DNA from: JANRIC01 sp033765345
Lineage (GTDB): Bacteria > Bacteroidota > Bacteroidia > Cytophagales > Microscillaceae
Direction of reading: 5' to 3'
Assembly (NCBI GenBank): GCA_033765345.1
Contig: JANRIC010000108.1
Span: 1 to 20,207 of the forward strand
DNA: 20,207 bases
Shown here in pieces: positions 1-7,541 of the stretch. The notes beneath the pieces are model-generated. The model was not told where the DNA came from. It did not search any database and worked only from the letters and a program-made list of their open reading frames with translations. Position 1 is the stretch's first letter; the number at the start of each line of letters is the position of its first letter. A program made the position numbers and the translations under genes.

Positions 1-257
1 TCTGGTATATATAAGACTTTCCAGGTTGAATGATCATAGCTAAACGTATCACCAACTTCCACCTCAATCTTTCTTTCACCTTGATCTAAAAGGAGCAAAC
101 AGTCTTTACTACCGCACATCGCACAAATGATATCTCCGCCTGAGCCTTGTTCAAGCCATTTTACTCCTTCTTCGGAGAGTGCTTTTTCCAGTTCGGGACT
201 CAATTTCTTTTTACATCCTGTAAAAAATAAAATTAGGACAAATATGAATACTCTCAT
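1..257 (-). CDS. Lipoprotein of unknown function (partial, runs off the left edge)
   Basis: An ORF reads leftward from an ATG at 257 and is still open at base 1, giving 85 visible codons. The N-terminus MRVFIFVLILFFTGC is a short hydrophobic segment ending in a lipobox-like LFFTGC, so export and lipid attachment at Cys15 are likely. Further on is a cysteine cluster CAMCGSKDC (about residues 46-54), followed by an acidic, beta-prone stretch. I do not recognise the family. The start ATG overlaps the TGA of an upstream 34-codon ORF (ATGA, 254-257), suggesting translational coupling. No Shine-Dalgarno site is seen. The cysteine trio could bind a metal, but this is only a guess. Confidence 0.6.
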   Translation of the reverse strand, partial: MRVFIFVLILFFTGCKKKLSPELEKALSEEGVKWLEQGSGGDIICAMCGSKDCLLLLDQGERKIEVEVGDTFSYDHSTWKVLYIP

Positions 258-358
258 GGTTTTAAAATTTCAATGATCCAGAATATCTTTTTTATATCTT
301 TAATCGGGAAATCCTTGCAATGTGCATATCCCCAGGGATTTAATAAATCTATTTTCAT
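254..358 (-). CDS. Small ORF start-stop coupled to the lipoprotein gene
   Basis: A 34-codon ORF (ATG at 356-358, TGA at 254-256) ends inside the start codon of the downstream lipoprotein gene. Its product begins MKIDLLNPWGYAHC and ends in a hydrophobic KKIFWIIEILKP. The frame stays open for 20 further codons upstream of the ATG with protein-like composition before reaching a TAA, so it may be the 3' remnant of a longer broken gene rather than a true small protein. The family is not recognised. The ATGA overlap is the main reason to think it is or was translated. Confidence 0.35.
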   Translation of the reverse strand: MKIDLLNPWGYAHCKDFPIKDIKKIFWIIEILKP

Positions 359-448
359 ATTTTCTCCAGTTCCTGTGATTTTACTCGGTAGGCTTAAAAT
401 TAGCTGATTTTCAAATTAATTCTAAATCTTTTTTCAACCAAGATCGCT

Positions 449-527
449 CCACAAACTGTGGGAAGGAAAAAATCTGTTGGAGTTTGCCCCACAAACTGTG
501 GGAAGGAAAAAAGCTGTTGGAGTTTGC
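449..527. repeat. Two tandem 39-bp repeats, period 40, each with a small dyad
   Basis: Two nearly identical copies (449-487 and 489-527) each read CCACAAACTGTGGGAAGG, an A-run, then CTGTTGGAGTTTGC; they differ at one position (AATCTG versus AAGCTG). CCCACA-AAC-TGTGGG at 488-502 is a perfect 6-bp inverted repeat with a 3-nt loop. The core TTGGAGTTT recurs at 8508-8516 in another hairpin, which suggests a dispersed intergenic repeat. It lies downstream of the permease gene. No ORF explains it. Confidence 0.7.
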
Positions 528-529
528 AC

Positions 530-595
530 TTAATCCCCTAGTTGTGGCACGCAAAGCAGTAATTCCGACCTTTGCACCACAAACCAGGGAATTAA
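530..595. terminator. Long imperfect hairpin downstream of the permease gene
   Basis: The left arm 530-556 (TTAATCCCCTAGTTGTGG... ending GCAAAG) pairs with 570-595 (CTTTGC ... ending AGGGAATTAA), leaving a 13-nt loop. Pairing is imperfect, with a few mismatches and bulges. It sits 13 bp past the stop of the minus-strand permease. No T-run follows on either strand, so it may be a 3' stabilising structure or a palindromic repeat rather than a classic intrinsic terminator. Confidence 0.4.
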
Positions 596-608
596 CCTTT
601 GCTATTTC

Positions 609-2966
609 TCACTCATACCTCAGTGCATGCACAGGATTGGTCATACTCGCACGAACAGCCTGATAGCTCACAGTCAGCAAGGCGATCAACACAGACAACA
701 GACCCGCCAGGGCGAAAATCCACCAGGAAATCTCCACACGGTATGTATAATCCTCAAGCCATTGTTGCATCAGCCACCAGGTCAGCGGGCTGGCAATCAA
801 AAAAGCAATGATCACCAAACGCAGGAAATCTTTGGACAAAAGCACGACAATCCCGACCACTCTGGCTCCCAGCACCTTGCGGATGCCTATTTCTTTGGTG
901 CGTAGCTCGGCGGTATAGGCTGCCAGCCCAAAAAGACCGAGGCAAGAAATAATCACCGTCAAGAAGGCAAAAAGATTGGATAAAGTACCGATCAGTTGTT
1001 CGTTTTTGAACTTTCGGGCATATTCCGCATCCACAAAACGAGGCTCAAAGGGATAATAAGGATTATATTTTTCAAAAACCTTGGCCGCCTTTTTCATGGC
1101 TTCTTCGGTTTTTAGGTGTTTATTTAGCCGTATTGTGATTACCTGAAACCAATTTTCTGCCCGGACAAACATCGGCCGAATCGGCGCATAAGGCGAACCC
1201 CAGATGAAATCCTTCACTACACCCACAATTCTGTACCTATTCCCTTCATAATCTACAGATTTGCCTATGGGGTCTTTCATACGCATGGTTTTGATAGCGG
1301 TTTCATTCATTAGGCAGGCACTTGAGTCTGTTTTGAAGGTTTTTAGGTCTAAATCCCTACCTTCTGACAGTTGAATACCCATCGTTTTGGCAAAATCTAC
1401 GTCAGCGGTCATTTGCTCAAAAAGGATTTTTTCCTTCGGGTTTTTACCTTCCCAATGTACGCCCCAGGTGTTGCTGTTGGCACTTGTGATGGGGTGATTG
1501 GTTTTACAAGCCGCTGTTGCAATGCCTTTGTCGATCAGCTCGGCTTTGATGAGCTCAAAGTTTTTTGCAATATCTCCTGTGAAAAAATGGAAAACCAAGC
1601 TTTCTTTCTCATAACCGTTTAGGCGATTTTTGGCATATTGAATTTGCTGATAGATGACAATGGTGCTGATAATTAAAGAAATGGAAAAAGTAAACTGAAC
1701 CACCACCAATATTTTGCGGGGCAATACCGCCGAGCGACCAGCTAGGTATGTACCTTTGAGCACCTTGACAGGCTGGAAAGACGAAAGATAAAAAGCCGGA
1801 TAACTACCCGCCAAAAGCCCCGTAAAAAGTATGAAAAACAGTGCAATTACCCAAAATAAGGGGTTTGTGTATTGAATAAAGAGCTGTTTTTCGGTAAGTA
1901 AATTAAAAGACGGCAAAACCAGTTCGGTAATTACCACGGCCAGCACCAGGGCAAAAGCCGCCACCAAAGTCGATTCGCCCAGAAATTGTAAGATTAAGGA
2001 AGACCTAGCCGCTCCAATGGTTTTACGGATACCTACTTCCTTGATTCTTTTTTCGGAGCGTGCCGTAGCCAGATTCATAAAATTAATACAGGCTATGAGC
2101 AGAATAAATGCAGCAATGATTGAAAACAAATGCACATACTCAATCCTCCCACCTGAAATTTTGCCGTTCTCGAATTCCGAATACAAACGCCAATTTTGGA
2201 TGCTGTGCAAAAACACTTCAGTATCCTCTTCTTTTTGGCTGTTGCGGATCGTTATGTCACGTATTTTACGATTGACAGCTTCCGCTGATGTGCCAGGTAG
2301 GGTTTCAACATAAGTTTTGTAGCTGTTATTGCCCCAAAAGGCATAATCTTCTCCTATTTTTTTCAGGTATTCCCAGGAGATCAGAAACTCAAAATCAAAT
2401 TCGGTATTCTTGGGAAGGTCTTTCATCACCCCTTTGACCGTAAAATTATCCCGATTTTCCAGACGAATCACCCGATTCATAGGGTTTTGCCTACCGAAAA
2501 GTTTTTTGGCAAGCGACTCCGCAATGACAATGGATTGGATGCCTTGGAGTGCTGTTTGAGGATCCCCCTGCAAGAGTGGAAAGCTAAACATCGTCAGGAA
2601 ACCCGGGTCTACCTCTGCACCGTCTATGTGAAGCCGTTTTTCACCCACAGCAAGTAGTTTGGGGCTTGTCCAATTCATACGAGTAGTTTCTACGATTTCA
2701 GGGAATTCTTTCTTCAAAGCCGGGCCGAGAAGAGAGGGGGTAGCATGCCAACATTGTAGTTTTCCGTCGAAGACACCACGATTCATGGCTTTAAAAAGAT
2801 GTGCTTCTTTTTGATGAAAACGGTCGTAGCTCATTTCGTCGGCCACCCAAAGCAAAATTAAAATTGTGCTACTCAGCCCAACAGCCAGCCCGAAAATATT
2901 GATAAAGCTGTAAGTTTTTTGCTGCCAAAGACTTCTAAGGGTAATTTTGAGGTAATTTTTCAGCAT
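609..2966 (-). CDS. FtsX-like / MacB-type ABC transporter permease
   Basis: A 785-aa inner-membrane permease of the type common in Bacteroidota. TM1 is at about residues 20-41. A large periplasmic MacB_PCD-like region fills about 42-278, then TM segments at about 280-300, 333-352, 368-395 and 418-440. A second periplasmic region follows, and three TM segments lie near 664-684, 712-734 and 746-768. The FtsX signature occurs twice, KEVGIRKTIGA at 309-319 and KEIGIRKVLGA at 691-701, showing a duplicated FtsX core. The length is normal for the family. The partner ATPase is not in the window, so the substrate is unknown; relatives act in lipoprotein release, peptide export or stress sensing. An exact TAnnTTTG element lies 89 nt upstream. 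Confidence 0.9.
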   Translation of the reverse strand: MLKNYLKITLRSLWQQKTYSFINIFGLAVGLSSTILILLWVADEMSYDRFHQKEAHLFKAMNRGVFDGKLQCWHATPSLLGPALKKEFPEIVETTRMNWTSPKLLAVGEKRLHIDGAEVDPGFLTMFSFPLLQGDPQTALQGIQSIVIAESLAKKLFGRQNPMNRVIRLENRDNFTVKGVMKDLPKNTEFDFEFLISWEYLKKIGEDYAFWGNNSYKTYVETLPGTSAEAVNRKIRDITIRNSQKEEDTEVFLHSIQNWRLYSEFENGKISGGRIEYVHLFSIIAAFILLIACINFMNLATARSEKRIKEVGIRKTIGAARSSLILQFLGESTLVAAFALVLAVVITELVLPSFNLLTEKQLFIQYTNPLFWVIALFFILFTGLLAGSYPAFYLSSFQPVKVLKGTYLAGRSAVLPRKILVVVQFTFSISLIISTIVIYQQIQYAKNRLNGYEKESLVFHFFTGDIAKNFELIKAELIDKGIATAACKTNHPITSANSNTWGVHWEGKNPKEKILFEQMTADVDFAKTMGIQLSEGRDLDLKTFKTDSSACLMNETAIKTMRMKDPIGKSVDYEGNRYRIVGVVKDFIWGSPYAPIRPMFVRAENWFQVITIRLNKHLKTEEAMKKAAKVFEKYNPYYPFEPRFVDAEYARKFKNEQLIGTLSNLFAFLTVIISCLGLFGLAAYTAELRTKEIGIRKVLGARVVGIVVLLSKDFLRLVIIAFLIASPLTWWLMQQWLEDYTYRVEISWWIFALAGLLSVLIALLTVSYQAVRASMTNPVHALRYE

Positions 2967-3054
2967 GATGGTGCTATGGTTATAGTTTTATAATACAAGG
3001 ATTGTTTTGAAAGTGAAAAAGTTGCATAACCGTATAAAAATTTGATACTTATGG

Positions 3055-3062
3055 CAAATATA
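3055..3062 (-). promoter_or_regulatory. Candidate -7 element for the permease gene
   Basis: The minus strand reads TATATTTG, an exact match to the Bacteroidota TAnnTTTG -7 element, 89 nt before the permease ATG. No good TTTG -33 element is found at 19-21 bp, so support is partial. Confidence 0.35.
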
Positions 3063-3174
3063 TACGAACGATAACAAAATTGTAAAAAAATCAGTATTCA
3101 TTTGATGTAAAGGCTCTTCTGAGTAATTGTAAAGTTGTGCTATATTTTATACACTTAATCTATCATTAAATCTT

Positions 3175-3951
3175 ATGAAATTATTCTTAAAAACTACACT
3201 TATTTTGCAGATAACCCTGTCTTTATTTGCCTGCCAATCCGAAAAAACAGACGATGATGAACTCTCTCCCGAAAAAGAACCTGTTTTTCTTGTCATCGAT
3301 GAAGAAAGCATAGACAATGGCAATGAACCCAATGATTTTTCGGATACCAATGTCAACGACCAGATCGCCGAAGTAGGTCAACGCACACAGCTCGCTTACT
3401 TTCAACAAAATATCGGCAAAACGATTGACCTTTTCACAGGTGAAGTAGGCGATGAAGGCTGGCACGCACTTAAGACCATTCCCAATGCCTGGAAAAATGC
3501 CGGACCGACTGCCAACGGTGCAAAAAATTTTTTGCAAGCCGGACCTGGGCTTGGCTCTGGCAACCCAGACGATGATAAGGAAGTACTGCTCGATAAAATA
3601 CCCGATGTGACTCCGCTCAGAGCTACTGGATTGAAAAGGCTCAAAGGAAAAGTAGTCTTGGCAGTTGTATACGACAGCGACATCAGCATCAATTATTCTC
3701 CTTTGAACGGAAATTTGATGGGCGCAAATTTGGGCATTGTGGCCTTCAAGGTGTTGGAAGTTACCAAGCGGGAGGATGGTTCAGATTCTTCTCTGCCCAG
3801 AGTCACCGTACAAATTCTGGATGCCAATGTTGTTGCTGCCAATTCTTTACAGCTTTATTCCAATGCACCAGTGCCTCAGTCTTCTTCTACCCCCTTTGAT
3901 GTGACACCACCCAGCGATACAACAAGCGCAGTATTGATACCTGCTCAATAG
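3175..3951 (+). CDS. Secreted lipoprotein of unknown function
   Basis: This 258-aa protein starts with a positively charged and hydrophobic leader ending in LSLFAC, so lipidation at Cys20 is likely. An acidic low-complexity linker follows (TDDDELSPEKEP and similar, about 24-60). The main body is about 65-235 and includes a GPGLGSGNPDDDKE loop. It ends in a Ser/Thr/Pro-rich tail (about 232-258). I recognise no family or catalytic motif. A TATATTTT near-match to the -7 element lies at 3141-3148, and a good hairpin terminator follows at 3964, so the gene is probably monocistronic. The acidic residues after the lipidated Cys might serve as a surface-export signal (SKDDE-type), by analogy with Bacteroidetes lipoprotein export signals. 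Confidence 0.7.
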   Translation: MKLFLKTTLILQITLSLFACQSEKTDDDELSPEKEPVFLVIDEESIDNGNEPNDFSDTNVNDQIAEVGQRTQLAYFQQNIGKTIDLFTGEVGDEGWHALKTIPNAWKNAGPTANGAKNFLQAGPGLGSGNPDDDKEVLLDKIPDVTPLRATGLKRLKGKVVLAVVYDSDISINYSPLNGNLMGANLGIVAFKVLEVTKREDGSDSSLPRVTVQILDANVVAANSLQLYSNAPVPQSSSTPFDVTPPSDTTSAVLIPAQ

Positions 3952-3963
3952 TCTTGAGGCTAT

Positions 3964-4001
3964 ACACCCTTTCTGTGTAAACTCATTTGCAGAAAGGGTG
4001 T
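3964..4001 (+). terminator. Hairpin terminator after the lipoprotein gene
   Basis: A perfect 12-bp stem (ACACCCTTTCTG at 3964-3975, CAGAAAGGGTGT at 3990-4001) has a 14-nt loop and starts 13 nt after the stop. Only a weak T-rich stretch (ACTTTTT) follows, about 15 nt later. Confidence 0.6.
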
Positions 4002-4028
4002 GCTACTGCCTTAAACTTTTTGCCTCGG

Positions 4029-4063
4029 TTTTTGTCTTTGATCTTTTGAGGTACCTATCTTTG
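4029..4063 (+). promoter_or_regulatory. Candidate Bacteroidota promoter for the Uma2 gene
   Basis: A -33-like TTTTTG (4029-4034) is followed after 21 bp by an exact -7 match TATCTTTG (4056-4063), 50 nt before the ATG at 4114. Confidence 0.5.
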
Positions 4064-4113
4064 TGTTAATCTGATAAAAACTGTGTAGATTTAAGAATTA
4101 AATTAGGTCAATC

Positions 4114-4701
4114 ATGGGAGAAGCACTCAAACAAACTCAGGAACGTTTTTTTGCCAGCCCAGAGGAATACCTGGAATGGGAAGAAAAAGCCACTTATAAA
4201 AGCGAATACAGGCAGGGAGAAGTCACAGCAATGGCTGGCAGAAGCCTAAATCATAACACAATCAGCGGAAATATATTTGGAAATTTTTTCACAATGCTTA
4301 TAGGCAAAGGATGTCGCCCTTTTAATAGTGATATGAAATTAGATATTCCCTTGAGCCATTCTTTTGTTTATCCAGATGCGATGGTAGTCTGCGGCACTAT
4401 TGAATTGATGGAGGGGCGACAGGATGTAGTCAAAAATCCCACTTTAATTGTAGAGGTGATGTCTCCGTCAACAGCCGATTATGACCGGGGTGAAAAATTT
4501 GTCAATTACCGATCTTTAGCCATGTTTAAAGAATATCTTTTGCTAGATTCTCGTCGTTATCAGGTAGATGCATTCTTTAGGAAAAGTCCGCAAGAATGGC
4601 AAATGTTGATCTATCAAGACTTGTCAGAGACCGTTTTGATCCAGTCTTTGGGGCTAAAATTGCCAATGTCGGATATTTATACAGATGTAGTTTTTGAATG
4701 A
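4114..4701 (+). CDS. Uma2 family putative endonuclease (DUF820)
   Basis: A 195-aa protein of the Uma2/DUF820 family, which has a PD-(D/E)XK restriction-like nuclease fold. Visible signatures are the N-terminal 'YLEWEEK...YKSEYRQGEV' region (about 19-37), YPDAMVV with P87-D88, EVMSPSTADYDRGEKF with E114, D124 and K128, and the following NY (131-132). These are the expected catalytic D-E-K positions, so it looks intact. Length is normal. The in vivo role of Uma2 proteins is not settled; they are very abundant in cyanobacteria and patchy in Bacteroidota, which fits horizontal spread. It stands alone, with its own promoter, and no mobile-element remains are seen around it. Confidence 0.85.
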   Translation: MGEALKQTQERFFASPEEYLEWEEKATYKSEYRQGEVTAMAGRSLNHNTISGNIFGNFFTMLIGKGCRPFNSDMKLDIPLSHSFVYPDAMVVCGTIELMEGRQDVVKNPTLIVEVMSPSTADYDRGEKFVNYRSLAMFKEYLLLDSRRYQVDAFFRKSPQEWQMLIYQDLSETVLIQSLGLKLPMSDIYTDVVFE

Positions 4702-4854
4702 TACCTTAGCTAAAACTTTTTTAAATAAGTTTTGCTTATAATTAGTTTATATAAGTTATTTTCATAATTGTTTGATAAACAGCGCAATTGTATTTGCTAT
4801 GGACTATCGAGTAATTAAATGGACTACTTAATAACTGAGTATTCAAAACAAAAA

Positions 4855-4881
4855 AAACCACGAAGCAAGACTCCGTGGTTT
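4855..4881 (-). terminator. Intrinsic terminator for the gene at 4907-5353
   Basis: Read on the minus strand, AAACCACGGAG-TCTTG-CTTCGTGGTTT forms an 11-bp stem with one mismatch, followed by a run of eight Ts. It begins 25 nt after the stop. This is a textbook Rho-independent terminator. Confidence 0.8.
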
Positions 4882-4906
4882 ATGGGTAGAATTTAAATAT
4901 GTGAAA

Positions 4907-5353
4907 TTATTGTAATTCGTAAAAATTCGTCCGTTCGTAGCGTTCTAATAATTGACTTACAGAGATCAGTCCGTTTGAGAAATCCACCCCGTGTTCGAGG
5001 TAGCGGATCGTTCCGTAGGGTGCAAAATGCATCGCCACAATCAGATTAGTTTTATGGAGCAAAATACCGTTATGATATTTAAATTCATATTTTTCAATGT
5101 CCAACATTTGCTCGTACATTTTAATGAGCTTTTTCATCAAAACGTCCTGATCTTCGCAAGACATCGGCATGGTATAGCCGTTCTTTTGAATCAAATGCGG
5201 TGTGATCTGGTATTTCCCATACGTGATATTGTAAGGGTCCGTGATCTGACATTGAAATCGGCTCTCTTTTTCGGCAATCAGATAGAGCAGCTTGTCATAA
5301 TTATAATTGAGCTGTACATCCAAAAGCATTTTAAAAACCAATATATATAGCAT
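4907..5353 (-). CDS. Small protein with lysozyme/transglycosylase-like motifs
   Basis: A 148-aa ORF without a clear signal peptide. About residues 20-51 contain IAEKESRFQ, then YGKYQIT. This resembles the E-S...YG-x-YQI pattern of lytic transglycosylase and lysozyme-like folds, where the Glu is catalytic. About residues 103-124 (NLIVAMHFAPYGTIRYLEHG) resemble the later 'A-x-H ... G ... YL' part of such folds. This is an inference from motif order only. A second ATG at 5329 (giving 140 aa) has a more A-rich upstream context and may be the true start. The gene has its own terminator. If enzymatic, the lack of a leader implies a cytoplasmic location or phage-derived use; it could also be an inactive relative. 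Confidence 0.55.
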   Translation of the reverse strand: MLYILVFKMLLDVQLNYNYDKLLYLIAEKESRFQCQITDPYNITYGKYQITPHLIQKNGYTMPMSCEDQDVLMKKLIKMYEQMLDIEKYEFKYHNGILLHKTNLIVAMHFAPYGTIRYLEHGVDFSNGLISVSQLLERYERTNFYELQ

Positions 5354-5730
5354 AAGCAGAAAAATTGATTACACATGAATTGAGCAAAACCACCAAAGTT
5401 CGAAGGCTTGACACACAAAGAACCCTCTCAAGTTATGAGATGACTCTTTTCTGGTAGAATGTTCTTTTAATAAGTTTTTATGAAATTTGTGTGCTTTGAA
5501 TATGCCTGGAACAATGTGTTTTTTAAAACACAAGGCTGTTCAAAAATACCCAGCCATATAGAAGCAAATCGGCGTGTTATAAACATGTTTAGTATTTTCC
5601 ATATTTGCTGTTTTTTTGGTGTTAGTGGTTTAATTGTTGAATTATTGAATTTTGGGTATTTATAATGGCAAATCCACAATTTAACAAAAACCCATCATTC
5701 ACTTTTTCATTTTTTAAGGCTAATTTTTTG
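5354..5730. other. Intergenic region without a supported gene
   Basis: No convincing ORF, with only short frames of poor composition. A perfect AT-rich dyad TGTGTTTT-TT-AAAACACA lies at 5515-5532, of unknown meaning. The right part is the 3' flank of tRNA-Leu; I see no clear tRNA terminator. Confidence 0.5.
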
Positions 5731-5814
5731 TACCTGGGATCGGAGTCGAACCGATACGGGGTTGCCCCCATTGGTGTTTGAGACCAACGCGTCTACCAAT
5801 TCCGCCACCCAGGC
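5731..5814 (-). tRNA. tRNA-Leu (anticodon CAA)
   Basis: An 84-nt type II tRNA. The acceptor arm GCCTGGG pairs with CCCAGGT (first pair G-U), with discriminator A. The D arm contains GGCGGAATTGGTAGACGC. The anticodon stem TTGGT/ACCAA encloses the loop CTCAAAC, giving anticodon CAA, which decodes UUG. A long variable arm and the T arm with GGTTCGACTCC follow. CCA is not encoded. A promoter match lies just upstream. Confidence 0.95.
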
Positions 5815-5835
5815 TTCTATTTAATAATTGGTCTG

Positions 5836-5866
5836 CAAAATTAGAAAAAAAAGAAATAGTGCAAAA
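5836..5866 (-). promoter_or_regulatory. Promoter of tRNA-Leu
   Basis: On the minus strand, TTTTG (5862-5866), an 18-bp spacer and an exact -7 match TAATTTTG (5836-5843) end 21 nt before the mature tRNA 5' end. Spacing and position fit a Bacteroidota housekeeping promoter. Confidence 0.6.
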
Positions 5867-5911
5867 TAAAAACTCATTTTTTTTTAAGATTATAGATAAA
5901 TCATGAGAATA

Positions 5912-6211
5912 TTACAATTCTATCTCTTTTGAGACAGAAAATGCGAGGGGTTTTTCTGCAAATAATATTTTGGTTTGACCCCAAATTTCTTTGAATAAAT
6001 CAGAATTTCGGTATAAATTAAGGTGTGCTTCTGAGTCCCAATGGCTGTAAGTATAAAACACGCAAGGGTTTTGGGTATCCCGCCAAAGTTCTAAATGGGT
6101 ACAACCTTCAAAAGCCCGAATTCGTTCTTTGCTGGTCTGAAACTGGTTCAGAAACTGATCAATTTGATCTTTCCGGAAGGTCATTTGTACAACTCTGATT
6201 ATTTTTTCCAT
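5912..6211 (-). CDS. ABM-domain putative quinol monooxygenase
   Basis: A 99-aa single-domain protein of the antibiotic biosynthesis monooxygenase (ABM) dimeric ferredoxin-like fold. The pattern is typical: a first beta strand IIRVVQMTF, a helix with KDQIDQFLNQF, then EGCTHLELWRD, a 'YTYSHWDSEAHLNLYRNSDLFKEIW' region, and a final strand. Relatives such as YgiN oxidise quinols without cofactors, but many have no known substrate. The length is that of one domain. It is transcribed away from phoH, and an imperfect dyad (6221-6326) fills the shared upstream region. There are no neighbours that tell the substrate. Confidence 0.8.
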   Translation of the reverse strand: MEKIIRVVQMTFRKDQIDQFLNQFQTSKERIRAFEGCTHLELWRDTQNPCVFYTYSHWDSEAHLNLYRNSDLFKEIWGQTKILFAEKPLAFSVSKEIEL

Positions 6212-6220
6212 TTTAGTGCT

Positions 6221-6326
6221 TGGTTTTAGGTTTTGGGAGGTATGAATTAAGATTGGATGATTTAAGAAATAATCTTACAGAAATACATGAACCCCAAGGA
6301 CTCCATACCGAACACCTAAAACCTAA
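6221..6326. repeat. Imperfect dyad between the ABM and phoH genes
   Basis: GGTTTTAGG (6222-6230) pairs with CCTAAAACC (6315-6323), and GGTATG (6239-6244) pairs with CATACC (6304-6309). An inner AAGATT/AATCTT pair is also present. The two outer blocks are at different distances, so the structure has an internal loop. It lies in the divergent upstream region and could be an operator or an RNA hairpin. Confidence 0.4.
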
Positions 6327-6444
6327 AGCTAATTTCTTAAATTGCTTTCAAATTTGCAATTTTGGGAAAAAAACAAGCTTTTTTGGGGTTCGTTTAGACT
6401 GATTTTAAACAATTTAAGCAGAAGCTTGGCATTTAGAATGAATT

Positions 6445-7530
6445 TTGCTAAATTTCAGTCGTAAAAAAACCAAACCCAAATCCGTAAAGCATTTGATAGA
6501 AAAAGTAATTCACTTAAACGACGTATCCTTAGTTGATTTTCTGGGAGTAGAAAACGATAACATCAAAGAAGTAGCCGCTGCTTTTCCAAAAAGTAAAATC
6601 GTGTCGCGTGGCAACGAACTTAGAATCCAAGGGACTACCCCGGAAATTATCAAAATCAACGAAATCATTAATTCCTTACTGCTGCACTACCACAAAGTTG
6701 GTAAAATTACCCGAGAACACGTTCAATCTTTCATTTTACCTAATGGAAACGGAATCACTCCACCCACCAAGGAAGAAGAATTAGGCAATAGCGAAGTACT
6801 AGTCTATGGCACAAAAGGTACTGCGATCAAAGCCAAAACTTCTAACCAATTGGATCTAGTGAATGCCTCCAAACAAAATGATCTGGTTTTTGCCATCGGT
6901 CCGGCAGGTACTGGTAAAACTTATATCTCGGTAGCACTGGCAGTAAAAGCATTAAAGAACAAAGAGGTCAAAAAAATCGTGATCACCCGACCAGCCGTTG
7001 AAGCAGGAGAGCACCTGGGGTTTCTTCCCGGTGATATGAAGGAAAAAATTGATCCTTATCTACGACCCATTTATGACGCTCTAGACGACATGATCCCCGC
7101 CGAAAAGCTCAAATATTACCAGGAAAATCGCATTATTGAAATTGCACCCCTGGCTTATATGCGCGGACGAACGCTCAACAACGCTTTTGTACTGCTGGAT
7201 GAGGCTCAAAATACCACACCTATGCAGATCAAAATGTTTCTGACGCGCATGGGACCTTATTCTAAAGTGATTGTAACCGGGGATAAATCACAGGTTGACT
7301 TGCCTAAGAAGCAAAAATCAGGACTCGTAGAGGCTCTAAATATTCTCAAAGGCGTACCCGGAATCGGTTTTGTAGAGCTAACTGCTATGGACGTGGTAAG
7401 ACATAAACTTGTCAAAAGTATCATTGATGCGTATACCCGTGCTGAAGCCGAAGAGGAAGAAAGATTAAAAAAATTTGAGAGATCCGAAAGAAGAAACCGA
7501 GAAAAAAATAAAGACAAAGACGAAGACTGA
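6445..7530 (+). CDS. phoH: PhoH family ATPase
   Basis: A PhoH-like P-loop NTPase of about 345-361 aa, depending on the start. An N-terminal KH-like region (about 20-90) is followed by the ATPase core with Walker A GPAGTGKT (152-159), the conserved TRPAVEAGEHLGFLPGD (181-197), Walker B VLLDEAQ (249-255) and VTGDKSQVDLP (277-287). The C-terminus (330-361) is highly charged and probably disordered. PhoH proteins are cytoplasmic ATPases; links to phosphate starvation and RNA handling are known, but the exact role is not. There is no in-frame ATG at the start. The candidates are TTG at 6445 and TTG at 6493. The second matches where related PhoH proteins begin, (M)xEKVI. A short out-of-frame ORF with ATG at 6438 overlaps the first candidate. 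Confidence 0.93.
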   Translation: MLNFSRKKTKPKSVKHLIEKVIHLNDVSLVDFLGVENDNIKEVAAAFPKSKIVSRGNELRIQGTTPEIIKINEIINSLLLHYHKVGKITREHVQSFILPNGNGITPPTKEEELGNSEVLVYGTKGTAIKAKTSNQLDLVNASKQNDLVFAIGPAGTGKTYISVALAVKALKNKEVKKIVITRPAVEAGEHLGFLPGDMKEKIDPYLRPIYDALDDMIPAEKLKYYQENRIIEIAPLAYMRGRTLNNAFVLLDEAQNTTPMQIKMFLTRMGPYSKVIVTGDKSQVDLPKKQKSGLVEALNILKGVPGIGFVELTAMDVVRHKLVKSIIDAYTRAEAEEEERLKKFERSERRNREKNKDKDED

Positions 7531-7541
7531 AATCCAGGTAT

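Noticed and set aside
449..527. Possible CRISPR array
   Set aside because: Only two units with no variable spacer of 30 bp between them, and no cas genes; it is a simple tandem repeat.
5480..5665. 61-codon ORF on the plus strand between the lysozyme-like gene and tRNA-Leu
   Set aside because: AT-rich, low-complexity product with no promoter or motif, overlapping a similar ORF on the other strand; probably chance.
6463..6469. Frameshift in the A-run to join ATG 6438 to the phoH frame
   Set aside because: The TAA stop of the ATG 6438 frame begins before slippage on the A-run could change frame, so a TTG start is simpler.
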